Positions 51,122 through 59,703 of a stretch of DNA of 64,000 nt are shown piece by piece; position 1 is the first letter of the stretch; each line of letters begins with the position of its first letter. The DNA lies in the NCBI RefSeq assembly GCF_001942405.1, contig NZ_MKKA01000001.1, positions 54,007 through 118,006 of the forward strand. Direction: 5' to 3'. The notes beneath the pieces were generated by a model. It searched no databases. It was not told where the DNA came from and saw only the letters and a program-made list of their open reading frames with translations. A program made the position numbers and the translations under genes. This stretch comes from Ornithinimicrobium sp. CNJ-824. GTDB lineage: Bacteria > Actinomycetota > Actinomycetes > Actinomycetales > Dermatophilaceae.

Positions 51122-52299
51122 ACGCCGCCGGCCACCGCGGTCAGCCACCGGGCGCCACCGGCGCCCTGCCCCCGCGGACCGGGGGCGACACCTGCCCGGG
51201 GACCCTACGCCCGTACCCCGCGCTCGACGGCTCCCTCGTCCGGCTGCGGCTGCCCGGCGGCGGCGTCGACGCCGCCGCGCTCGACCGGCTCATGGGACTC
51301 GCGCGCCGGCACGGGTCACCGATGCTGCAGCTCACCTCGCGGGGCAACCTGCAGGTGCGCGGCCTGCCCGACCCGCTGCCCAGCGCCCTCGTGGACGAGA
51401 TCGAGGCGCTGGGGCTGCTGCCCTCCCGCACCCACGAGCGCGCCCGCGGCATCCTCGCCGTGCCCGACCCGGTCGCGCAGGCCCTCGCCCGGCAGGTCGA
51501 CGCGGCGGTCCGGGCCGAGCCCGACCTCGCCGAGCTGCCTGGTCGCTTCCTCACCGTCGTCAGCGACGGCTCCGCCCAGCTGCTCGCGGAGCGGTGGGAC
51601 CTGGCGCTGCAGGTCGCCGACCGCGCTCACACGGCCTCGGCAGGGGTGCGGGTGCTCGTGGCACCGGACCACGCCGTCCGGCACGCCCTTCCACCGGCCC
51701 GGGCCGTCGCCGAGGTGGTCGGGCTCATGCGGACCTTCCTGGGGCGGCGCCCCGACGAGCGCACCTGGAACGTCCGCGACCTGCCCGATCCGGCGGGGCT
51801 GCACCCCGACCTCGTCCCGGCCGGGCTGCGCCCGCCCCCGCCCTTGAGCCCCGGCGACCGCCCGGGTGCGGGGCAGCTCGTGGCCGCCGTGCCGCTCGGC
51901 CTGCTCCGCCCCCAGCACACGGCCGCCCTCCTGCGCGCCGCGGGCGACGGGGGCCGCGTCGTCCTGACGCCGTGGCGCTCGGTGGTCCTCGTCCTCGGCC
52001 AGGCGGAAGGTTCGGACGGCGCGGTGCGCGCGGCAGCGAGCGGCCTGGCCGACGCCGGCCTGGTCCTCGGCCCCGGGTCGCCCTGGGCGCGGCTGAGCGC
52101 CTGCGTCGGCGCCCCTCACTGCCGACGCACGGCCTCCCCCACCCTGGCCCTCACCGCCGAGGCTGCGGACCGCGTGCCGGAGCACGGGGCTCGCGTGCAC
52201 GTCGTCGGGTGCGGGCGGGCCTGCGGCCGACCGCAAGGCAACCACGTGCTCGTCGTCGACCCCACCCACCACGACCAGATCGTCAAGGAGGCGCGTTGA
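51118..52299 (+). CDS. cobG: Precorrin-3B synthase
   Basis: Aerobic ring-contraction oxygenase with a sirohaem/[4Fe-4S]-type reductase fold; it hydroxylates C20 of precorrin-3A. Of 393 residues, the substrate part is PYPALDGSLVRLRLPGG to LTSRGNLQVRGL, and the cluster cysteines lie in SACVGAPHCRRTASPT and VVGCGRACGRPQGNHVLV. CobG marks the oxygen-dependent pathway, in agreement with cobF and cobN. It overlaps cobF and cobH by 4 bp. Confidence 0.92.
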   Translation: MNAAGHRGQPPGATGALPPRTGGDTCPGTLRPYPALDGSLVRLRLPGGGVDAAALDRLMGLARRHGSPMLQLTSRGNLQVRGLPDPLPSALVDEIEALGLLPSRTHERARGILAVPDPVAQALARQVDAAVRAEPDLAELPGRFLTVVSDGSAQLLAERWDLALQVADRAHTASAGVRVLVAPDHAVRHALPPARAVAEVVGLMRTFLGRRPDERTWNVRDLPDPAGLHPDLVPAGLRPPPPLSPGDRPGAGQLVAAVPLGLLRPQHTAALLRAAGDGGRVVLTPWRSVVLVLGQAEGSDGAVRAAASGLADAGLVLGPGSPWARLSACVGAPHCRRTASPTLALTAEAADRVPEHGARVHVVGCGRACGRPQGNHVLVVDPTHHDQIVKEAR

Positions 52300-53081
52300 G
52301 CGCGACCCACCCCACCGGCAGCCACCCCGACGACGTCCCGGAGATGGCGGCCTCGTCCGCACCCGGCGAACCGACGCGACCTGCAGGCACGACCTCGACG
52401 GCCGACACGGTCGGGCCCCGCCGCCCGACCCGGCGCTACGCCTACCTCACCGACGGGCAGGAGATCTACCGACGCTCGTTCGGCACCGTGCGCGCCGAGC
52501 TGGCCGGCCGACTCAGCGCCCTCGAGCCGCAGCTGGCCACCGTCGTGACCCGCGTCGTCCACGCCGCCGGCGACACCGGCGTCATGGACGACGTCGACGC
52601 CCACCCCGACGTCGTCCGTGCCGCCCGGGAGGCCCTGCGCGCCGGGACCCCCGTGCTGACCGACTCGCACATGCTCGCCAGCGGCATCACCGCGCGCCGG
52701 CTGCCGGCCGGCAACCCGGTCGTGTGCACCCTGCGGGACCCACGGGTGCCGGGGCTGGCGCAGCGGTGGGGCACCACCCGCGCCGCCGCGGCCGTGTCGC
52801 TGTGGGAGCCGTGGCTGGAGGGGGCGGTCGTGGCGGTGGGCAACGCCCCGACCGCGCTCTTCCACCTGCTCGAGCTGCTCCACGACGGCGCCCCGCGCCC
52901 GGCGGCCGTCGTCGGGATGCCGGTGGGCTTCATCGGCTCGGCTGAGTCCAAGGTCGCCCTCGCCGGGCACGACCTGCCCGGAGGCCCGGTGCCGTGGCTG
53001 ACCCTGCACGGGCGGCGCGGCGGGTCGGCGGCCGCCGCCGCCGCGGTCAACGCCCTGGCCACCCCCGAGGAGCTGGCGTGA
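52296..53081 (+). CDS. cobH: Precorrin-8X methylmutase
   Basis: Moves the C11 methyl group to C12, giving hydrogenobyrinic acid. GQEIYRRSFGTVRAEL, VTRVVHAAGDTGVMDDVDAHPDVV (catalytic His), PVLTDSHMLASGI and VVGMPVGFIGSAESKVAL are CobH/CbiC blocks. A TTG at 52296 overlapping the cobG stop is taken as the start because AAGGAGG lies four bases before it. This leaves a ~45-residue low-complexity leader; the ATG at 52344 is possible but has no proper ribosome site. Confidence 0.9.
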   Translation: MSATHPTGSHPDDVPEMAASSAPGEPTRPAGTTSTADTVGPRRPTRRYAYLTDGQEIYRRSFGTVRAELAGRLSALEPQLATVVTRVVHAAGDTGVMDDVDAHPDVVRAAREALRAGTPVLTDSHMLASGITARRLPAGNPVVCTLRDPRVPGLAQRWGTTRAAAAVSLWEPWLEGAVVAVGNAPTALFHLLELLHDGAPRPAAVVGMPVGFIGSAESKVALAGHDLPGGPVPWLTLHGRRGGSAAAAAAVNALATPEELA

Positions 53082-54642
53082 GCGCGGTGTGGGCCGAAGG
53101 GCCGGCCGCCCGGGGCGGTCACCTCTACGGTGTCGGGGTCGGCCCCGGGTCCCCCGACCTGCTGACCCTGCGGGCGGCCCGGCTGGTCGCCACCGCCGAC
53201 GTGGTCGCCTACCATGCCGGCCGGCGCGGATCCTCCCAGGCGCGGCGGATCGTCGACGAGGCCGGGCTCCTGCGAGCCGACGTCGTGGAGGAGGAGCTGG
53301 TCTACCCCGTCACGACTGGCACGAGCGGGCACGAGGCCGGCTACTACGGCGCGCTGGCCGAGTTCTACGACGCCTGCGCCGAGCGGCTGGCCACGCACCT
53401 CGACGCCGGCCGGAGCGTCGTCGTCCTGGCCCTCGGCGACCCGCTCTTCTACGGCTCGTTCATGTACGTCCACGATGCGCTGCGCCCCCACCACCCCGTG
53501 ACGGTCGTCCCCGGCGTCACCGCCGTGGCGGCGGTCACCGCGGCGGCCGGCACCAACCTGTGCCTGCACGAGGACACCCTCACCGTGCTGCCCGGCACCC
53601 TCCCGACCGCGGAGCTGGCCCGCAGGCTCGCCGACACGGACGCGGCGGTCGTGCTCAAGCTCGGGCGCACCTTCCCCGCCGTCCGGGAGGCGCTGCGCCA
53701 GGCCGGGGTGCTGGCGCGGGCGGTCTACGTCGAGCACGCCTCCACGCCGCGGGAGCGGGTGCTGCAGGTCACTGAGGTCGACGAGGCGGAGGTGCCCTAC
53801 CTGTCGATGGTCGTCGTGCCCGGGCAGGACCGGCGCGCCGACGCGGCGGGCCGCGCCTGGGTGGAGGAGCAGCACGCCGATTCCCCGCCGTCGCCACGTG
53901 CCGGCGCGGCACCGGGCACGGTCCACGTCGTCGGGCTGGGACCCGGAGGCGCGGGGTGGACGACACCCGAGACGACCAGGCTGCTGGAGCGGGTCGCGCA
54001 CGTCGTGGGCTACGCGCCCTACCTCGCCAGGGTGCCGCAGCGGCCCGGCCTGACCCGGCACGCCAGCGGCAACACCGTGGAGCTCGACCGGGCACGGCTC
54101 GCACTAGACCTGGCCCGGGCCGGTGAGGACGTCGCCGTGGTCAGCGGCGGCGACCCGGGGGTGTTCGGGATGGCGGCGGCCGTCCTGGAGCTGCCGCCGA
54201 CGAGGGGGACGCCCCCGTGCCGGTCCGCGTCCACCCCGGCGTCACCGCCGCCCACGCGGCCTCGGCCCGGGTCGGGGCGGTGCTCGGGGGCGACCACGCA
54301 CTCGTCAACCTCTCCGACAACCTCAAGCCGTTCGAGGTGCTCGTGGACCGGGTCGTGGCGATGGCCGAGCGGGACGTCGTCGTGGCCTGCTACAACCCCC
54401 GGTCGCGCAGCCGCCCCGACACCCTCGGTGCCGTGCGTGACCGGTTGGTCGAGCGCGTCGGTCCCGACCGCACCGTCGTGGTGGCTCGGAACGTCGGCCG
54501 GGACAGAGAGTCGGTGGAGGTGACCACGCTGGGCGGGCTCGACGTGGGGACCGTCGACATGGGGTGCCTCGTCGTCGTGGGGGCCTCTACCACGCGGGTC
54601 ACCCCGGAGGGGCAGGTCTGGACGCCGCGCGGCGTGGGCTGA
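53078..54642 (+). CDS. cobIJ: CobI-CobJ fusion: precorrin-2 C20- and precorrin-3B C17-methyltransferase; one frame break
   Basis: Two tetrapyrrole methylase domains. CobI comes first (LYGVGVGPGSPDLLTLRAARLV, VVLALGDPLFYGSFMYV). CobJ follows from about residue 290 (VHVVGLGPGGAGWTTPETTRLL, AVVSGGDPGVFGMAAAVLE, HPGVTAAHAASARVGA, LSDNLKPFEVL, CYNPRSRSRPDTL). The frame breaks near 54192: AVLELPPT runs into TRGTPPCRS, and one added G restores AADEGDAPVPVRVHPGV, for 521 residues. CobIJ fusions are common in actinobacteria. It is the last gene of the riboswitch B operon. Confidence 0.92.
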
Positions 54643-54657
54643 CCACGGCGCGTGCGG

Positions 54658-55416
54658 TCAGGGGGCGGTGGCCCGTCCGGCGGCGCGGTGGCAGGAGTAC
54701 AGGTGGGACTCGACGAAGTCCGCCGCTCCCAGGGCGGGGCCGACGAGGATCACCGCGGCCTGCCGCAGCCCCGCCGCTTCGACCTGATCGGCGATGTCGG
54801 CGAGCGTGCCGCGCAGGACGAGCTCGCCCGGCTGGCTGACCTGGGACCCCACGGCGACGGGGCAGGCCTCGCCGTAGTGGGGCACGAGCTCGGCAGCCAG
54901 CCGGCGGGTGTGCCGGATCGACAGGTGCAGCACGAGGGTGGCGCCGGTCGCCGCGAAAGCGGCCAGCTCCTCGGTCGCGGGCATGCGGGTGGAGTCCTGG
55001 TGCGTGCGGGTCAGCACGACGGACTGCGCGACCTCGGGCACGGTGAGCTCGCGGCCCACGAGGGCCGCCGCGGCGGCGTAGGCCGGGACGCCCGGCGTGA
55101 CGTCCCATGGGACGCCCGCCGCGTCCAGGCGCCGGGTCTGCTCGGCGACGGCGGAGTAGACCGAGGGGTCGCCCGAGCAGAGCCGGGCGACGTCGTCCCC
55201 CTGGGCCGTCGCCTCGACGAGGTGCGCGGTGATCTCCTCGAGGGTGAGGTGCTGGGTGTCGACGAGGCGGGCATCGGGCGGGCAGTGGGACAGGACCTCG
55301 GTGTCGAGGTAGGTCCCGGCGTAGAGGCAGACCTGGCTCTCGCCGAGCAACCGGACGGCCCGCAGCGTCAGCAGGTCGCCCGCGCCGGGGCCGGCGCCGA
55401 TGAAGTGGACCGTCAT
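54658..55416 (-). CDS. cobM: Precorrin-4 C11-methyltransferase
   Basis: S-adenosylmethionine-dependent methylation of precorrin-4 at C11. The 252-residue protein has VHFIGAGPGAGDLLTLRAVRLL, CLYAGTYLDTEVLSHCP, VARLCSGDPSVYSAVAEQ, DVTPGVPAYAAAAALVGRELTVPEVAQSVVLTR and the His-containing VLHLSIRHTRRLA. The ATG overlaps the cobL stop by 4 bp, so cobL and cobM form a two-gene minus-strand operon convergent with cobIJ. Confidence 0.94.
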   Translation of the reverse strand: MTVHFIGAGPGAGDLLTLRAVRLLGESQVCLYAGTYLDTEVLSHCPPDARLVDTQHLTLEEITAHLVEATAQGDDVARLCSGDPSVYSAVAEQTRRLDAAGVPWDVTPGVPAYAAAAALVGRELTVPEVAQSVVLTRTHQDSTRMPATEELAAFAATGATLVLHLSIRHTRRLAAELVPHYGEACPVAVGSQVSQPGELVLRGTLADIADQVEAAGLRQAAVILVGPALGAADFVESHLYSCHRAAGRATAP

Positions 55417-56692
55417 GCGTGGGGTTCCTTCCGGGTGCACGAGAGCTGGACGACGGCCCGGGCGGGCGTCCAGGACAGGTAGCGACCGAGAGCGGTCGCG
55501 TGCTCCACCGAGAGCCGGGTCAGGTCGCCGCCGAGGCGTCGCTGCGCGCGGACGAGGACGGCCTCTCCCTCGAGGGTGACCGCGTCGGCGACCAGCCGAC
55601 CGCCGGGCGGCAGGGCCTGCCAGGCGAGGTCGAGGAGCTCGTCGCTCGCTCCCCCGCCGACGAAGACGGCGTCGGGACGTGGCAGGGCGGTGCCGCCCTC
55701 GGCGGCCCGGCGGAGCAGGTGGGCGCTGTCGCCGTGGAGCACCTCGACGCGGGCGCGACCCCGTGCGCCTGCGCGTTGGCGCGGGCCCTGTCGGCACGCT
55801 CGGCGTCCCGCTCGACGGCGGTGCAGCCGGCCCGCGGCGCCGCCAGGCACCACTCGACGCCGACGGAGCCCGAACCGGCCCCCAGGTCCCACAGGTGCGC
55901 CCCCGGCGTGGGCCGCAGCCGAGCCAGGGCGGTGGCGCGCACGTCGCGCTTGGTGATCTGCCCGTCGTGGTCGAAGCAGTCCTCGGGCCGCCCGGGGACC
56001 GGGCCCCACGCCCCGGCGAGCGCCGCGGCACCGGTGCCGGCCCCGGCGAGCCGCTCCGCGGGCGGCACCTCGACCGCGCAGACGACAAGGTCGGGGGTGG
56101 CCCGGCCGGCCGCGTCCTGGTCCGCCCACTCGCCCGCGGTGGCAGTGCGCGAGCCCTCCTCGGCACCCCCGAGGTGCCACAGGGCGGTGAGCCGCGCCGC
56201 GGCCAGCCCCCGCCCCGCCAGCAGGCCGCCGAGACGCGCGGGGTCCCGGCCGTCCGAGCAGAGGACCACGACCCGGGCGCCGGGGGCGAGCAGCGGCAGG
56301 ACGGCCTCCAGGTCACGGCCCACGGTCGTGACGACGTCGGTGGTCTCGGCCGGCCAGCCGAGGCGGGCGCGCGCGAGGGTGTCGCTGGAGACGGCGGGGT
56401 GGATCCGGACGGCGGGCGGGCCGAGCAGCTCGACCAGCGTCGTGCCGACGCCGGAGCGCAGCGGGTCGCCGCTGGCCAGCACGACGACGCTGCCCCGGAC
56501 GTCCGCGAGCAGGGCGGGCAGGCCCTCCCGCAGGGGGCTCGGCCAGGTGCGGCGGTCCTGACCGTCGACGGGGGGCACGAGCGCGAGGTGGCGAGCGCCG
56601 CCGAGCAGCAGGTCGGCACCCCGCACCAGCTCGCGCTGCGGCTCGCCCAGCGCCGCCCAGCCGGCGTCCCCCAGTCCCACGACCTCGATCAC
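55413..56692 (-). CDS. cobL: CobL: precorrin-6Y C5,15-methyltransferase/decarboxylase (CbiE+CbiT); one frame break
   Basis: The N-terminal CbiE-type methylase (VIEVVGLGDAGWAALGEPQ, VVVLASGDPLRSGVGTTL) is joined to a CbiT-type Rossmann methylase/decarboxylase (EDCFDHDGQITKRDVRATALARL, LWDLGAGSGSVGVEWCL). The frame breaks near 55762: NAQAHGVA should continue ARVEVLHGDSAHLL, and one missing base explains it. The C-terminal frame ends AVVQLSCTRKEPHA. The repaired length is 426 residues, normal for CobL. Methylation at C5 and C15 and loss of the C12 acetate CO2 are its reactions. Confidence 0.92.
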
Positions 56693-56837
56693 GGTCCCCG
56701 AGCCTAGACGCACGCGGGACCTGCTGCGGCGGCGGCGGTCGCGCCGGCGCCGGGGGTGCCTCAGGTCGGCTCCGCGGCGTCGACGGCGCGCCCGGGGTGG
56801 GTCCGTGGCCCGTCCGGTGCTGTGGCATGCTGACCCC

Positions 56838-56942
56838 GACGCAGGGCGTGGAATCCGGTGAGAGTCCGGAGCGGTCCCGCCACTGTGATCCGGGCCTGAC
56901 CTCGTGCCGGGGCGCCGGAAGCCAGAGCTTCGCTCCTGCGTC
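56838..56942 (+). ncRNA. Cobalamin riboswitch C (chlID-cobO-cobBC-cobA operon)
   Basis: GACGCAGG at 56838-56845 pairs with CCTGCGTC at 56935-56942 (P1). Between them lie GTGGAATCCGGTGAGAGTCC, GGAGCGGTCCCGCCACTGTG and GAAGCCAGAG, the textbook core. It lies 62 bp before the chelatase start. The rest of 56693-57004 shows no coding potential. Confidence 0.94.
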
Positions 56943-57004
56943 CCTGGTGCCGGTCCCGGCCCCGGAGAGACTCGACGCGAGCGCGGATACTCGCAGGAGG
57001 CCCG

Positions 57005-59091
57005 ATGGTCACCCCGTCCTACCCCTTCACCGCCGTCGTCGGCGCCCAGGAGCTGTCCACCGCCCTGCTCGTGGCGGCGGTCTCCCCCGAGATCGGGGGC
57101 GTGCTGGTCCGTGGCGAGAAGGGCACCGCCAAGTCCACCATCGTGCGGGCCCTCACCCGGGTCCTGCCCGCCCAGGAGGTCATCGCCGGCTGCCGCTTCG
57201 GCTGCGACCCCGCGCAGCCCGATACCTGCCCCGACGGGCCCCACGGGTCCGCCCCGCCTGTCACCCGCCCGGCCCGGCTGGTGGAGCTGCCGGTCGGCGC
57301 CACCGAGGACCGCGTCGTCGGGTCCCTGGACCTGCGCCGCGCGCTCGGCGAGGGCCGCGCGGACTACCAGCCCGGGCTGCTGGCCGAGGCGCACCGCGGC
57401 ATCCTCTACGTCGACGAGGTCAACCTCCTCCACGACCACCTCGTCGACGTCCTGCTGGACGCCGCGGCGATGGGGCGCAACACCGTCGAGCGTGACGGTA
57501 TCTCGACGAGCCACCCGGCGAGGTTCACCCTCGTCGGCACGATGAACCCCGAGGAGGGGGAGCTGCGCCCGCAGCTGCTTGACCGCTTCGGGCTCACCGT
57601 CGAGGTCCGCGCCAGCCGCGACCCCGACGAGCGGACCGAGGTCGTCCGCCGCCGGCTCGCCTTCGACGCCGACCCCTCCGGCTTCGCGGCCCGCTGGGCC
57701 GACGCCGAGGCGGCGCTCACCGCCAGGCTGGCGCAGGCCCGTGAGCTGGCAGCACGCGTCCGTCTGGGCGACCGCGCGCTGCGGGCGATCTCCCGGGTCT
57801 GCGCCGGCTTCGACGTCGACGGCCTGCGCGCCGACATCGTCACCGCCCGCGCCGCCGTCGCTCACGCCGCCCTCCACGAGCGCCAGGAGGTCACCCGCGC
57901 CGACGTGCGTGCCGCCGCGCTCCTGGCGCTCCCCCACCGCCGCCGCCGGTCCCCCTTCGACGAGCCGGGCCTGGACGAGGAGCTGCTCGACCGGCTGCTC
58001 GACGAGGAGCTGCCGCACGACGACGGCCCGGACGGGCCCGAGGACGACCCGGGGTGCGGCCCCGACGACGACGGCGGCGACGGCCCGGACGGCGGCGGCG
58101 GGGCCGGGACCGACCAGTCGCCCCGGGACGGCGGGCCGGACACGACCGCCACGTCGCCGGCCGACGGCCCCGGCACTCCCGACGGCACAGCCTCCCAGGA
58201 CCCCGATCTGGCCCCGCAGGCGCCGGCCGACAACGCCGGTGACGCCGACGGCGGCGCCCCGCCCCGGGCCGCCGCACGGTCGCCGTCGCCGCTGCCGGCA
58301 GGGCCTACCGCGCCCGCAGCCTCGCGGCCCGGGGCCTCGGGCGCGGGTCCGCCGGGCGGCGCAGCCCCGCGCTGACCACCTCCGGACGCATGGTCGGGGT
58401 GCACCCGGCCGGCCGGCCGGCACCCGGTGCGCCGGTGCACCTGCCCGCCACGCTGCGGGCCGCTGCCCTGCGCGACGGACTGCGCGCCGGCCGCGCGACC
58501 ATCGGGCCGGAGGACCTGCGCTACGCCGTGACGCGCGGCAAGGAGGCCAACCTCGTGCTGCTCGTCGTCGACGCCTCCGGGTCCATGGCGGCGCGACGGC
58601 GCATGCAGGAGGTCAAGACCGCGGTCCTCTCCCTGCTCATGGACGCCTACCAGCGGCGCGACCGCGTCGGGCTCGTGACCTTCCGCGGCACCGGCGCCGA
58701 GCTCGTCGTGCCCCCGACCTCCTCGGTCGAGGTCGCGGCCGCGCGCCTGCACGAGGTGGGCCACGGCGGCCGCACCCCGCTCGCCGAGGGGCTCGTCCTG
58801 GCGCACCGCGTCGTGGCCCGGGAGCGGATCCGCGACCGGCACCAGCGGGCCCTCGTCGTGCTCGTCACCGACGGCCGCGCGACCGCCGGCCAGGACGCGC
58901 TCACGCGGGCACGGCAGGTCGCCGACTGCTGGCCCGGCACCCACACCGTCCTCGTCGACTGCGAGACCGGGCCGGTGCGCCTCGGTCTGGCCGCCGACAT
59001 CGCGCGGCGGATGGGCGCCGAGCACCTCCCCCTGGAGCGGGTCGCTGCCGGCTCCATCGTCGACATCGTCACCGACCGGAAGGCCGCCTGA
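57005..59091 (+). CDS. ChlI-ChlD fusion, cobalt/magnesium chelatase ATPase subunit; one frame break
   Basis: An AAA+ ChlI part ([17 protein letters not shown]alker [31 protein letters not shown]alker B and sensor, [20 protein letters not shown]) is followed by an acidic Gly/Pro/Asp-rich linker. The C-terminal VWA domain has the MIDAS motif [19 protein letters not shown] and later [11 protein letters not shown]. The frame breaks within the GC-rich linker end near 58290: one missing base restores [18 protein letters not shown] to GRMVGVHP. The repaired length is 695 residues, as in actinobacterial putative cobaltochelatases. It would drive CobN in place of CobS and CobT. Confidence 0.9.
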
Positions 59092-59703
59092 TGGCACAGG
59101 GACAGCTCCCCGTCACCCCCGACGACGGCCGCACCACGCGGCAGCGCCGGCACAGCCCGTTGCTCGTCGTCCACGCCGGCGAGGGCAAGGGCAAGTCCAC
59201 CGCCGCCTTCGGCCTGGCCCTGCGGGGGTGGAACCAGGCTGGTCCATCGGGGTCTTCCAGTTCGTCAAGTCCGCCAAGTGGCGCATCGGCGAGGAGGCGG
59301 CCCTGATGGCCCTCGACCAGGTGCACCGCGACACCGGCCAGGGCGGCCCGGTGGAGTGGCACAAGATGGGCGCCGGCTGGTCCTGGTCGCGCAAGGCGGG
59401 CACCGAGGAGGACCACGCCGCGGACTCCCGTGAGGCTGGGCCGAGGTCCGGCGCCGGCTGGCAGTCGAGCAGCACACGCTCTACGTGCTCGACGAGTTCA
59501 CCTACCCGCTGAAGTGGGGGTGGATCGACGTCGAGGAGGTGCTGGAGACCCTGCGGGACCGGCCGGGCTACCAGCACGTCGTCATCACCGGGCGCGACCC
59601 CCACCCGGACCTGCTCGCGGCCGCTGACGTCGCGACCGAGATGACGAAGCTCGCCCACCCCTTCGACCGGGGCCAGAAGGGCCAGAAGGGTATCGAGTGG
59701 TAG
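59091..59703 (+). CDS. cobO: Cob(I)yrinic acid a,c-diamide adenosyltransferase; two frame breaks
   Basis: ATP:corrinoid adenosyltransferase of the CobA/CobO/BtuR type. LLVVHAGEGKGKSTAAFGLALRG (P-loop) is in frame 1. WSIGVFQFVKSAKWRIGEEAAL and VEWHKMGAGWSWSRKAGTEEDHAADSREA are in frame 2. LYVLDEFTYPLKWGWIDVEEV and VVITGRDPHPDLLAAADVATEM are in frame 3. Single missing bases near 59240 and 59434 join them to exactly 204 codons. The start overlaps the chelatase stop (TGATG). Confidence 0.92.

Noticed and set aside
57005..59091. Separate chlI-like and chlD-like genes
   Set aside because: The gap between the two frames is bridged in a third reading by a conserved Arg-rich segment, and one missing base makes the total a multiple of three, so a single fused gene is more likely.
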